DNA of 42,476 nt from [Eubacterium] saphenum. Lineage in GTDB: Bacteria; Bacillota; Clostridia; Peptostreptococcales; Anaerovoracaceae. Position 1 is the first letter of the stretch. Each line of letters opens with the position of its first letter. Under the pieces are notes generated by a model. The model saw nothing but the letters and a program-made list of their open reading frames with translations. It made no database searches and was not told the origin of the DNA. A program made the translations under genes and the position numbers. This document shows positions 19,862 to 28,615 of this stretch, one piece after another. The stretch is from the NCBI GenBank assembly GCA_004555725.1, contig SFHC01000016.1:1-42476 (forward strand). Reading direction: 5' to 3'.

Positions 19862-20851
19862 CTATTTCCATTTTGTCTTCACACGGTTTAAATAGGAATG
19901 TGCGACATCCGGCTGTTCAGAAATGCCGAGGATTTCCGGAAGGATATGGTGCATCTCCGCTCCGCTTCTGGTAAACCGACCTGTACAGGACGCACAGCAG
20001 GTATCGATTCCGCCCTCGCGCCCGGTGAAAGAACTTGCCATCTGCTCCGCAAGCTCCGGTTCGCAGGCCCCTCCGGATCCGCCCAGCCCGCAGCACTGCG
20101 GCTCCTCTTCAATTGTAATCTCCCCATCTGTAAATGCCTGGATCGACCGCACCCATGCGCGGGATTCCCGGTCCGGGCACGGGACAAAGAAATGCAGATC
20201 TCTTGAAATCCGTCCACCGATTCCCAGTTCCTTCAGCTTATCGTAAATGCTGGTCACCTTCAGCGAACATCTCGGCGTGAGGTGATAGAAACAGTTCGGA
20301 CAGGCCGTGACAATCTCATCGACGCCGGCCTTCTGAAGATTTTGCGTGATCTCTTTTGTGATTCTCCTTGCGTCCTTTTCCAGACCCAGTTCGGCGATTG
20401 GCTTTCCGCAGCAGTCATACGCGGTTCCGATCCCGGCTTCTTTATAAAGAAGCTCGGAGAGATACGCGTTGGTTTTTGGGAACAGCGACGGAAAATTGCA
20501 GCCCGGGAAATAGACACTGCGCGCCGATCCGTCTTTTGGCGCAGCATGCTTATAATTCCTGTATTTATAATGATTCTTTTCCCAGACCAGCATGCGGTGT
20601 TCTTTTACTACGCGCTTCTCTTCCTGCGCGGCAGTCTCCTCTCTGAGGTTCATTATCACCTGCCGGCCGTCAATGTGCACCGGGCAGACCCGTGTGCACC
20701 GGCCGCAGAGGAAACAGTGGTATGCAAGGGGTCTGAGCCGCTCCTTATCCCCTATGACCAGATCATATTTTGTCAGAAATAAACACGCGTCGCGGCACTT
20801 GCCGCACCGGACGCAGCAGTCTGTATCCAGTGTTCTCTCCTGCTCACTCAT
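19862..20851 (-). CDS. Fe-S oxidoreductase-like protein (HdrD/GlpC type, two CCG domains)
   Basis: A 329-residue soluble protein. Two ferredoxin-type 4Fe-4S motifs lie at the N-terminus: C13-C16-C19-C23 and C46-C49-C52-C56, each followed by a distal Cys-Pro pattern. Two cysteine-rich CCG domains follow (CCGKPIAELG with ACPNC, and CCGLGGSGG with CCASC), the signature of heterodisulfide reductase D, GlpC and LldE-like electron carriers. It overlaps the upstream VTT gene by 8 bases and lies 31 bases before the kinase gene, so the three are co-transcribed. Partner and electron acceptor are unknown. Confidence 0.85.
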   Translation of the reverse strand: MSEQERTLDTDCCVRCGKCRDACLFLTKYDLVIGDKERLRPLAYHCFLCGRCTRVCPVHIDGRQVIMNLREETAAQEEKRVVKEHRMLVWEKNHYKYRNYKHAAPKDGSARSVYFPGCNFPSLFPKTNAYLSELLYKEAGIGTAYDCCGKPIAELGLEKDARRITKEITQNLQKAGVDEIVTACPNCFYHLTPRCSLKVTSIYDKLKELGIGGRISRDLHFFVPCPDRESRAWVRSIQAFTDGEITIEEEPQCCGLGGSGGACEPELAEQMASSFTGREGGIDTCCASCTGRFTRSGAEMHHILPEILGISEQPDVAHSYLNRVKTKWK

Positions 20852-21533
20852 TTTCTTTCTTCTCTCCTTCCGGCTGAACGTATTTCTTCTTCAGAATCAT
20901 GCCGGCAGCGATCACAACTGCGGCGATGACCAGCGCGATGCCGATATACAGCTTCCGGTTATGCGGGTCGGCAAGTCCGGCTGTACCAATAGTGTACATG
21001 GCAGTCCCCGGAATCATAAACAGAAATGAACCCACGGAGTATTCGATAAAGCCGATGTCGGTTATTCCGTAGGCAAAATTCTGCAGATTGTACGGAAACA
21101 CCGGGACAAGCCGGGTGATCATGAGAATGAACATCTCATTTCTTCCGCTCTCATCGAACAGCCATTTCTTCAGGTACTTATTCTCTGACGCCCTTGGACG
21201 GATCGTATCCTGCAGAAAGTACCGCCCGACCAGGAACGCAACCATGGCGCCGAGTGTGGTCGAAACGCAGCAGAGGACAGTTCCCATGACAGGACCAAAG
21301 ATCAGTCCGGCAAGAATCGCAAATGTGACGCCCGGCAACGCGAGCACGACACAGCTTACGATCGTGATGCCCATATAAATCAGCGCGGCCATCAGGAAGT
21401 TCTCCTTGACCATCGTCTTCAAGAAAGACAGATTGTCCGGATCACTCAGGTAACGGGACCAGCCGAAAACATGGTTCAGTACCAGAATCAGTACAATAAT
21501 GCCGACAAATACCCAAAGTTTTTTATGTTTCAA
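20844..21533 (-). CDS. TVP38/TMEM64 (VTT/DedA superfamily) membrane protein
   Basis: A 229-residue integral membrane protein with about five or six hydrophobic segments. The VTT core ALPGVTFAILAGLIFGPVMG and the motif GRYFLQDTIRPRA, with LVPVFPYNLQNFAYGI, are typical of the TVP38/YdjX group. Members are linked to lipid or small-anion transport or scrambling; no substrate is known here. The start is a TTG (21531-21533), the only start after an in-frame stop, with AGGATGG 8 bases upstream. It is first in the operon with the Fe-S protein and kinase. No clear promoter was found upstream. Confidence 0.88.
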   Translation of the reverse strand: MKHKKLWVFVGIIVLILVLNHVFGWSRYLSDPDNLSFLKTMVKENFLMAALIYMGITIVSCVVLALPGVTFAILAGLIFGPVMGTVLCCVSTTLGAMVAFLVGRYFLQDTIRPRASENKYLKKWLFDESGRNEMFILMITRLVPVFPYNLQNFAYGITDIGFIEYSVGSFLFMIPGTAMYTIGTAGLADPHNRKLYIGIALVIAAVVIAAGMILKKKYVQPEGEKKENE

Positions 21534-21795
21534 TCCTTACACCATCCTGTATGATAATCACGTTTTATTTACCAACCTTTACCGTACAATAAATAACCCC
21601 GTACGATACAGGTATTCTATCACGGGCATTCCATTCTTAAAAATAGATAATATCAATTCAACATGTTCCTTTGACTGTTCTTCCGGACCCAGTCTCAGAT
21701 TCAGTTTCTGCCTCCTGCCCTCTGCTTTTCATTTTGCCGCGCATTCGGCCCCCGGTGAATTATTTCCTGTATTTTTCGCCGGTTCTGCAGAATAA

Positions 21796-21834
21796 TGGTA
21801 CAATGTTATTTAGTCACTGAGAAACAGAAAGGAG
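21796..21834 (+). promoter_or_regulatory. Extended -10 and ribosome site for the GT2 gene
   Basis: TGGTACAAT (21796-21804) is an extended -10 without a good -35. It is followed by AAAGGAG (21828-21834), 11 bases before the ATG at 21846. The region 21534-21795 otherwise shows no gene and no strong hairpin. Confidence 0.45.
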
Positions 21835-21845
21835 ATGCATGTCCT

Positions 21846-23558
21846 ATGCAGCTGTCCGTTATCATCCCTGTGTTTAATAATTCACGCACCATCAGGCGAA
21901 CCCTCCGCTCCCTCGCACGTCAGACGTTCCGGGATTTTGAAGTTCTCCTGATCGACTCGGAATCCACAGACGACACCGTCGATAAAATTCACGCGTTCAT
22001 GGATGCGCAGACGGAGAAACAGCCGATATTCCGCCTCTTCTCTCATCCGAATGAAGGAATTTCCGCTGCCAGAAACAAAGGGCTGGACATGGCGCAGGGA
22101 AAGATCATCGCTTTCTGTGACGCGGACGACGTCGTTCCCGCTGCGGCTTACGAGCAGATGCTGAAATACTGGTCGCTGTTTCCAGACTGCAGGATGACGG
22201 CCGGCCAGTACGACCGCAAAGACGGATTTACCGTCTACAAGAACCAGCGCAGCGTAAAAATGAGCCAGCGTCCGGTCATACCGAGAAACGATCTGGACTT
22301 TCTGCACGGACAGACACTGTGGAACAAATGGTTCTCCGCAGAAATCATCCGGGAGCATCATCTCCGTTTCAAACCGTATCTCCACATGGAAGACAGCGTA
22401 TTCCTCTTTGAATACCTCCAGTACGTCGATCAGATTGTCACCTGTCCGCATATCGTCTACCATTACTATAAGCCGCTCCCGCTCGACGGGCGAACCGCGT
22501 CTCAGCAGAACCGCACGGAGAATCTGACCAGCGCAATTGAAGCGTACCGCGCTGTCCTGAAGCTTACAGAAGGATGGGGCGACACATACCGCATGGACCT
22601 TCTTCAGCGCATGATCCAGGCCGTTCTCATGGGCGACTATTACCGCCGTTTCTGGGAACTGGACCGTGAGACCGCCAATCTCGCCTGCCGCGCCATCATG
22701 AAGGGCATGGAAGAGCTCGACGAGCAGCGGCGTGAAGAAGTCATCCTGAACAACTCTGACTTGTTCATTGACGGAGAGCTGCGGAAACCGGGGGATTTTC
22801 TCCAGGCCCCGCTGCTGACCATTGCCGTATCCCCTTTCTATACATCCAAACAGGTGCAGCGCCTGCTCAGCAATGTAAGCGGACAAGTCTTCCCGTGTTT
22901 TCAGGTCGTCCTTCCCGCTAAATTCCAAGACGTTTCGTCAAACGTCAATATACGATATATCGATGAGGATTCCGAACGCGCATTCTTCCAGATCGTCCTG
23001 GACCAGGCCGAATCTCCATATATCGCCTTCCTCGATTTCCCGATCGTCTATGATATGCGCCTGCTGAAACAGCTCTGCAACCGCCTCGACCAGATGGAAG
23101 ACGGCGACATTCTCGACATGGCCTCCGCACGCCCGGTTCTTCTGGAAAAGAAGAATAAGACCGCCGAATCCGGGGTCGTCAACGTCGGCTACCGTCAGGA
23201 ATACTTCCCGCTCGATGCGTTCCTCTCCAACAAAATGTTCCGTACCATGGCCCTGCAGGACCTACAGTTCCGCTTCAGCGGCTGCTCCGCCAAAGACTGC
23301 GCCTTCCTGGCATCCGTCCTGACCTTCCATCGCTTCCGCAAGAACACCATTCCGGTCGACGTCCGTGAAGATGCCTTCATCCGCCAGGCCCTGCAGGTCG
23401 AGGGACAAAGAGGACTGCCAAGGAATATCCTGAGTCCATGCTCCCGCATCCTTCATGAACAGCAGCGTCCGATGCCTAAACCGCCAAAGCGCCCGTCCCT
23501 GAAGCACCGGATCGCCAATAAACTGATCCCTGCTGCGCTTCGGAAGCACAGACGTTAA
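21846..23558 (+). CDS. Family 2 glycosyltransferase, two-part
   Basis: A 570-residue protein. The N-terminal ~230 residues are a GT-A/GT2 domain: MQLSVIIPVFNNSRTIRRTL, FEVLLIDSESTDDT, and FCDADDVVPAAAYEQML, where DAD is the metal-binding DXD-type motif. The HMEDSVFLFEYL segment fits the ED acceptor-base motif. The C-terminal half (about 330-540) has alternating hydrophobic strands and may be a second, degenerate transferase-like domain, without a clear DXD. I chose the ATG at 21846 because a ribosome site lies 11 bases upstream. It probably acts in surface glycan synthesis; the convergent CgeB-like gene fits this. Confidence 0.85.
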   Translation: MQLSVIIPVFNNSRTIRRTLRSLARQTFRDFEVLLIDSESTDDTVDKIHAFMDAQTEKQPIFRLFSHPNEGISAARNKGLDMAQGKIIAFCDADDVVPAAAYEQMLKYWSLFPDCRMTAGQYDRKDGFTVYKNQRSVKMSQRPVIPRNDLDFLHGQTLWNKWFSAEIIREHHLRFKPYLHMEDSVFLFEYLQYVDQIVTCPHIVYHYYKPLPLDGRTASQQNRTENLTSAIEAYRAVLKLTEGWGDTYRMDLLQRMIQAVLMGDYYRRFWELDRETANLACRAIMKGMEELDEQRREEVILNNSDLFIDGELRKPGDFLQAPLLTIAVSPFYTSKQVQRLLSNVSGQVFPCFQVVLPAKFQDVSSNVNIRYIDEDSERAFFQIVLDQAESPYIAFLDFPIVYDMRLLKQLCNRLDQMEDGDILDMASARPVLLEKKNKTAESGVVNVGYRQEYFPLDAFLSNKMFRTMALQDLQFRFSGCSAKDCAFLASVLTFHRFRKNTIPVDVREDAFIRQALQVEGQRGLPRNILSPCSRILHEQQRPMPKPPKRPSLKHRIANKLIPAALRKHRR

Positions 23559-23594
23559 TTCCTGTCCAGAATGATCACTTGATTCTGTAATGAA

Positions 23595-23625
23595 CTGCGT
23601 TCTGTCTCGGCAAAACGCAGCTTTT
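23595..23625 (+). terminator. Terminator after the GT2 gene
   Basis: CTGCGTT (23595-23601) pairs with AACGCAG (23614-23620), 12-nt loop, followed by CTTTTCTTTG. It lies 37 bases after the stop codon. Confidence 0.75.
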
Positions 23626-23679
23626 CTTTGTCTTCTAAGCGGCTGATCGATGTTCACCGGCGACCGGATGATTTACGAC

Positions 23680-23766
23680 ACAATAAGAACCCCACCCTTC
23701 CACGACGCTGAAGCGTCGGGTGGGTGCCCGGGAACCTTGTTGTCGTCTAACGGCCAGACAATAAGA
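23680..23766. repeat. Short hairpin element between 9-bp direct repeats
   Basis: The sequence ACAATAAGA occurs at 23680-23688 and again at 23758-23766, enclosing 69 bases. Inside is a two-step hairpin: CCCACC (23691-23696) with GGTGGG (23719-23724), and CGACGC-TGAA-GCGTCG (23703-23718), separated by a 6-nt one-sided bulge. Such bulged hairpins recall the ends of IS200/IS605-type elements, but no transposase or ends can be identified, so a chance repeat is possible. Confidence 0.4.
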
Positions 23767-23810
23767 GGACGCTGCTGCGAATGGCGATGTGCCGTTCGCA
23801 ACAGCGTCCT
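23766..23810 (-). terminator. Terminator after the CgeB-like gene
   Basis: A 20-bp stem (AGGACGCTGCTGCGAATGGC with GCCGTTCGCAACAGCGTCCT, one mismatch and one wobble), 5-nt loop. On the minus strand it is followed by CTTATTGTCT. It lies 48 bases after the stop of the gene at 23859. Confidence 0.75.
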
Positions 23811-23858
23811 ATATGCACCTATTAATCGTCCATGAATATCGGTATGAATCATCTGCAA

Positions 23859-24995
23859 TTACTCGGCATCTGCAATCATACGCCGGACGCAGGCTTCCAT
23901 TGAATAATTCTGCTTCAGTTCCGGAAAAGCGTGTTCCGCTTCTTTTCGCCATTCTGCCGCATTTTCCATCGCAGTCTCAACGGCCTTCGAAAAATCTTTT
24001 TCTCCGTGATAGAATGTAATCTTCCCCGGAAGGTTTTCATACGCAGGGCTGTAATCGCTGACGATCGGACAGCCGCAGGCAGATGCCTCAATCATCCGGT
24101 TATTCACCATTCCCGTTTCCCTCATGGCCGCAAAATGATCATTCAGGATAACCGCGGAATTCCGGTACAGCTCAGGCAGATCCCTGTACTGCGCCTGACC
24201 GTGAAAATGCAGGTACTCCGTATCCGACTTGTAGAACTTTTTCCATCCGACGCCCCAGATGTCGACCGGTATATGATATTTCTCGCACCAGTCCACGCAG
24301 TTCCGCCGTTCACCTCTGGTGTTCCCGACAAAAACTAATCCGTACCGCGGACTCTTTTCCACATCATTTCCTGAGCTTTCCGGTCCCGCGAAACCTGGCG
24401 CGCTGTATGCCGCCGGGCAGAAATTCTGCATATCCGCACCCACAATCAGTCCGCTGACCGGAACGCGGAGACGCGTCTTCAATTCTTCTGCCAGCGGTAT
24501 TGAATCTACATAGATGTGGTCATACAGCTCATACTCCTCATCCGGCACCATATCCGGATGACAGACCATCCACATCAGATAGCGGCAGGCTGCGTTTCTT
24601 CTGTCAGGATGATACGGGTGCCGGCCGCGCATGACCAGAACGACGTCTGCGCGTACCGGCTCATACCAATCTTCATGGCAGTTCAGGACGACATAATATC
24701 CCATCCGTTCGATGACCGATTTCAGAGACAGGCAGTACGCGTAATCGCCCCATGTAAACTTTTCTTTTGTATCCGGCGCCGCGCACTTAATCACCCAGAT
24801 TTTCCGTCCCCGTGCGAGACGCTGCACTTCCGCGTCCCGGAGCGCCCAGATGTCGCGGCGGCGAAACTCTTCCTTCACCAGGGTTTCCAGTTTCTGCGCC
24901 GCTTTCTTATTCTGTTTTCCGATCCGAACGGATTCATCTGTTTCACGGCTGAGTTTTCTCAGCGTCTCTATCCAGTGTCCTAAACCCATATGCAC
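23859..24995 (-). CDS. CgeB-like family 1 glycosyltransferase
   Basis: A 378-residue protein resembling the CgeB/Glyco_trans_1_2 (PF13524) group. The GT-B C-terminal part is clear: GLVFVGNTRGERRNCVDW, DIWGVGWKKF, and MVNNRMIEASACGCPIVSDY, which carries the glutamate of the sugar-nucleotide EX7E-like region. The N-terminal 60 residues are charged and helical. It starts 4 bases after the stop of the first rhodanese gene, so the two may be co-transcribed. The start is either GTG at 24995 or the ATG two codons on; the ribosome site is weak, which hints at coupling. Confidence 0.82.
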   Translation of the reverse strand: MHMGLGHWIETLRKLSRETDESVRIGKQNKKAAQKLETLVKEEFRRRDIWALRDAEVQRLARGRKIWVIKCAAPDTKEKFTWGDYAYCLSLKSVIERMGYYVVLNCHEDWYEPVRADVVLVMRGRHPYHPDRRNAACRYLMWMVCHPDMVPDEEYELYDHIYVDSIPLAEELKTRLRVPVSGLIVGADMQNFCPAAYSAPGFAGPESSGNDVEKSPRYGLVFVGNTRGERRNCVDWCEKYHIPVDIWGVGWKKFYKSDTEYLHFHGQAQYRDLPELYRNSAVILNDHFAAMRETGMVNNRMIEASACGCPIVSDYSPAYENLPGKITFYHGEKDFSKAVETAMENAAEWRKEAEHAFPELKQNYSMEACVRRMIADAE

Positions 24996-24998
24996 GCA

Positions 24999-25985
24999 CT
25001 ATTTTCCGAGGTTGACCCAGTATGCGGCAGTTCCTGCAGAATCCGTGTTGGACCAGCGATATGCAGACTCGGCATAGTTATAAGTATGCTTGTAGCCGAG
25101 CTGCTGCAGAACCAGCTGCATGTATCCGGAGCGGATTCCTCCTGTGCAGTACGTGACGACATAATCATTCTTGCTGATGCCCTTCTTCTCGAACATCTTG
25201 GTCAGTGCTGCCTTGCTCTTCAAGGTGCCGTCCTTATTAAACATGCTTGCAAACGGAATGTTTACCGCGCCCTTCAGATGGCCGCCCTTGGTCTCGCCGT
25301 AATTCTGCGCGCCATTGTATTCCTCAGCTGTACGGGAATCAATGATGGTGTACTTGCTGTAATTCTGCTTCAATTTTGCTGTTGTGATGTCATGGGAAGT
25401 TGTGTCCACCTTCTTGATGGTGACTTTCTTTGCCTTGCGTGTCACTACGGATTTGGTCGTCTTCATGCCGGCCTTCTTCAGCGCAGGAACACCGCCGCTG
25501 ACGATGTGAACATTCTTGTATCCGCACTGGATCAGCTGCCATGCGACACGGCCGTCGTCACCCCAGCCGCCGGTTGCATACCCGTCGCTGATCAGGATAA
25601 TCTTATCATTCACACCAAGTCCCAGTTTTCCGAGCGCCTTGCTCATGCCCTTTGCGGAAAGAGAACGCGCGAAACCAGCGTCACCAGGATTAACACCGCC
25701 TGTTGCCGGCGTGTTGGAAATCTGCTGCCATGTCATAGCAGACGCGCCCTTGATCGTTCCAGATTTCTTTACGGCATCCGCGCCGCGGGTATCCACCAGC
25801 TTGACGTTCTTGTTTTTCAGTGCTTTCTTTGCCAGCGCTGCACTGTAAACGTACTTTCCTGTGAACGTCTTGCTGCTTGTCTTGGATGCGGCAAAGGCAG
25901 ACTGGCCAAGACCGGTAAAGCAGATGGTCATGGACGCGACCAGAAAACCGACCGCGAACTTGCGAAGTTTTGTTGTTTTAACCAT
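24999..25985 (-). CDS. Exported tandem-domain rhodanese (thiosulfate sulfurtransferase)
   Basis: A 328-residue protein with a cleavable signal peptide (hydrophobic core to about residue 29, likely cut after SAFA at 32). Two rhodanese domains follow: an N-terminal non-catalytic one (about 40-170; VKLVDTRGAD in place of the active loop) and a catalytic one (about 200-325; YTIIDSRTAEEY, and the active-site loop CTGGIRSG with Cys280). It would move sulfane sulfur outside the membrane. A GGGAGGA site precedes the ATG. The next gene upstream is a paralogue in the same orientation, 153 bases away. Confidence 0.9.
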   Translation of the reverse strand: MVKTTKLRKFAVGFLVASMTICFTGLGQSAFAASKTSSKTFTGKYVYSAALAKKALKNKNVKLVDTRGADAVKKSGTIKGASAMTWQQISNTPATGGVNPGDAGFARSLSAKGMSKALGKLGLGVNDKIILISDGYATGGWGDDGRVAWQLIQCGYKNVHIVSGGVPALKKAGMKTTKSVVTRKAKKVTIKKVDTTSHDITTAKLKQNYSKYTIIDSRTAEEYNGAQNYGETKGGHLKGAVNIPFASMFNKDGTLKSKAALTKMFEKKGISKNDYVVTYCTGGIRSGYMQLVLQQLGYKHTYNYAESAYRWSNTDSAGTAAYWVNLGK

Positions 25986-26138
25986 AGTTGTAATCCTCCC
26001 TGTTTATGCTTATCTTACATTGCAATAAGTGATCCATTTTACATACATCCTGTTATAAGAAGATGTTGTTTCTGTTGCGTCTGATGCGCATGATGTGCCG
26101 GTTTACACACTGCGTTTCCTGATGCGGTTTCTGATGCC

Positions 26139-27092
26139 CTATTTTGTCTTGGTCGTGGAAACTTTGCCGACTCTGCACCATCTCCAGTAGGACTGATCAT
26201 AGTTATAGGTATGCTTATATCCGCTCATCTCCAGAACCAGCTGAATGTAGGCAGAACGGATTCCGCCTGTGCAGTAAGCGACGATCTTGTCGTCCTTGGA
26301 AATGCCGGCCTTCTTCATCATGGTATCGATATCCTTCTTGGAAATCAGTGTTCCGTCCTCGCGGAAAAAGTCGGTATACGGCATGAACACCGCATCCGGC
26401 AAGTGTCCGCCCTTCGCCTCCTTATATTTGGTCGCGCCGTTGTATTCTGCCTTGGTCCGGACATCGATGATCTTGTAGTCCTTATAATGCTTCTGCAGCT
26501 CTTCCGTCGTAACCGTATGATTGTAATTGATCTTGCTGACTTTCACGGAAGCTGCTTTCGGTGCGGAAGCGCCCTTCTGCGTCTTGACGCCGGCGTCCTT
26601 CAGCGCCTGATAGCCGCCGTTGACGATGCGGGCATTGGTAAATCCTGCCGCGTTCAGCTCCCACAGAACGCGGGCGTCATCGCCCCATCCGTCCAGTGTC
26701 AGCCCGACCAGATAGATCTTCTTGTTTTTCGTCATGCCGAGTTTGCTGAGTCTTGCGGACAGATCAGACGCGGACGGAATCTTTCCCCAGTTCTTGTCTC
26801 CGGCTTTTCCGTACTGGCTCCCGCAGGTGCAGAGATCCTGCCAGGTTGTGGCGATCGCTCCTTTTACAGTTCCCTTTTTCGCCTCATCCGCGCCGCGGCA
26901 GTCGACAAAAAGCACATTCTTCTTTCCGACTTGTTTTGCCGCATATTTAGCAGAAACGATGTATTTACCGGTAAACGCCTTCTTCGATTTCAGCTGATCC
27001 GACGATTTTCCCTTCGCGCCGCAGCCCGTAAAAACAAGCGCTGTGGTCACGATCAGACAGACCGCCAGAACGGATTTCCATCTTTTTTTCAT
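26139..27092 (-). CDS. Rhodanese lipoprotein, paralogue of the preceding gene
   Basis: A 317-residue protein. I chose the ATG at 27092 because GGAGAGGGG (27101-27109) is 8 bases upstream and the start gives a perfect lipoprotein signal MKKRWKSVLAVCLI..FTGC, lipid cysteine 24. The layout matches its neighbour: inactive first domain (LFVDCRGADEAKKG) and catalytic second domain (YKIIDVRTKAEY, loop CTGGIRSA, Cys274). Shared blocks such as FTGKYIVSA, WGDDARV, EYNGA and KGGHL show descent from a common gene; the pair probably arose by tandem duplication followed by a switch from secreted to lipid-anchored form, or the reverse. Confidence 0.9.
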   Translation of the reverse strand: MKKRWKSVLAVCLIVTTALVFTGCGAKGKSSDQLKSKKAFTGKYIVSAKYAAKQVGKKNVLFVDCRGADEAKKGTVKGAIATTWQDLCTCGSQYGKAGDKNWGKIPSASDLSARLSKLGMTKNKKIYLVGLTLDGWGDDARVLWELNAAGFTNARIVNGGYQALKDAGVKTQKGASAPKAASVKVSKINYNHTVTTEELQKHYKDYKIIDVRTKAEYNGATKYKEAKGGHLPDAVFMPYTDFFREDGTLISKKDIDTMMKKAGISKDDKIVAYCTGGIRSAYIQLVLEMSGYKHTYNYDQSYWRWCRVGKVSTTKTK

Positions 27093-27345
27093 ATTCATTT
27101 CCCCTCTCCATGAATACTGCAATAAAACCATCTGCACAATGAGACTTTCCACGATACGTTTCGCTCAGCTTTTCATGAAATCATATTCATAAACAAGTTC
27201 CCGGCTTTCCGCAGACTTTTCCGTATATTTTTCGCAGAGCCTCTCGATGCTCCAGCGCGTTAAAGCGTTGAAACCATGCTATTTCCGTTACTTATCATTA
27301 TCCAATGAATCCTCCTATATAGCCAATAGAATCTATCTATACAGA

Positions 27346-27396
27346 GCGGACAGCCGCACAGTGCCCGGCATTACCGGTTACTATACAGCTGTCCGC
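27346..27396 (-). terminator. Long inverted repeat after the M20 peptidase gene
   Basis: GCGGACAGC (27346-27354) and GCTGTCCGC (27388-27396) enclose a second small stem (CCGG..CCGG). It lies just past the peptidase stop. On the minus strand the following tract is only TCTGTAT, so termination efficiency is uncertain. The rest of 27153-27345 shows no gene; it holds the upstream region of the rhodanese lipoprotein gene. Confidence 0.45.
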
Positions 27397-27404
27397 TTTC
27401 TTAC

Positions 27405-28532
27405 TTACTCTGTCATGATCTGTTTTACAATTTCCGCCGCTTCCGTCAGTTCCTGAACCGTCGTGTATTCTGATGTCGTATGTACATTATGCATCGCTCC
27501 GGAGATGCACAATCCCGCGATGCCGTTTCTGCGCAGCACGTTCACATCGCTGCCGCCGAAGGTCTTCACTGGGAACACGGAATACCCCAGCATTTCCGCC
27601 GCCCGTTTATAACGCCGTAATGCCGGATCATCATCTTCTACATGGTACGCTTTCAGATGAACCGTTTTTTCTGCCGATACGGACGCGCCCATGGCTTCTG
27701 CCTCTTCTCGGAAAATCCGGACTGCATCCTCATACATCTGCAACGCTTCCTCATGAACGGTGCAGCGCAGCTCTCCCCTGACTTCTGCGGATTCCGGTAT
27801 GATATTGGTGCCTGTTCCGCCCTGGATCATACCGATATTAAAGGTCGCGTGGTCATTGATCCTGCCCTGCGGAATTCTTGCAATCGCCCTGGATGCCGCT
27901 GTAATGGCGCTGATGCCATCCTCCGGATCGAACCCGGCATGCGATGCCTTTCCATGCACCTGAATTGTAAAGGAAATCAGCGTCGGCTCCTGCACCGAAT
28001 ATCCGCCGGTTTCATCGCTCAGATCCAAAGCAAATGCCTCTTTTGCCTGAAAGACCGACAGATCCATCGCCGACGCGCCGACCGTATACGCCTCTTCCGC
28101 CGCCGCAAATAAAAACTCCAGCGGCGGATGATCTGCGTTCTCTTCCTGGAGTTCCTGAATGACTTCCAGCAATACAGCGAGCGCCGCCTGATCGTCCGCG
28201 CCCAGAACCGTCGTCCCGTCACTTGTTATCCTGCCATCCTCGTGCACGACCGCCTTCCTGGAGCAGGCCGGCTCCACCGTGTCCATGTGTGCCAGGAACA
28301 GAAGCGGCGCGGCATTCTCCCTTGCCTGTGTATCTTTTGCCGGAAGATATCCGTAGATATTCCCCGCGTTCCCGCCGATCCGGTCCGCGCAGTCATCCTC
28401 ATGGACCACCACAGCCAGCCTTTTCAGCTCCCGCTTCAGGTAATCCGCCATCTCACGCTCTCTAAACGACGGGGAATCAATCTCCGTCAGCGCAATAAAC
28501 CTCCGGATCAGTCTGTTCTGGTTAATACTCAT
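27405..28532 (-). CDS. M20-family metallopeptidase (peptidase T-like)
   Basis: A 375-residue cytoplasmic zinc peptidase. Metal and catalytic residues are visible: LAHMDTVEP (H82, D84), GADDQAALA (113-121), AAAEEAYTVGAS (E146/E147), the lid-domain SHAGFDPEDGISAI, and a late MHNVHTTSEY histidine. It fits PepT-like enzymes that trim tripeptides or related amides. It is the third gene after an NSS amino-acid transporter and a small protein in the same orientation, with gaps of 75-83 bases, so a peptide or amino-acid use operon is likely. Ribosome site AGAGGTAAGGG. Confidence 0.9.
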   Translation of the reverse strand: MSINQNRLIRRFIALTEIDSPSFREREMADYLKRELKRLAVVVHEDDCADRIGGNAGNIYGYLPAKDTQARENAAPLLFLAHMDTVEPACSRKAVVHEDGRITSDGTTVLGADDQAALAVLLEVIQELQEENADHPPLEFLFAAAEEAYTVGASAMDLSVFQAKEAFALDLSDETGGYSVQEPTLISFTIQVHGKASHAGFDPEDGISAITAASRAIARIPQGRINDHATFNIGMIQGGTGTNIIPESAEVRGELRCTVHEEALQMYEDAVRIFREEAEAMGASVSAEKTVHLKAYHVEDDDPALRRYKRAAEMLGYSVFPVKTFGGSDVNVLRRNGIAGLCISGAMHNVHTTSEYTTVQELTEAAEIVKQIMTE

Positions 28533-28615
28533 TTTCCCTTACCTCTTGTTTCTCCTGTCCCGCGTGCCCATAAACAAGGCCGCACAGTCCTGCATTCTCT
28601 GAACTCCGCTTCGGT

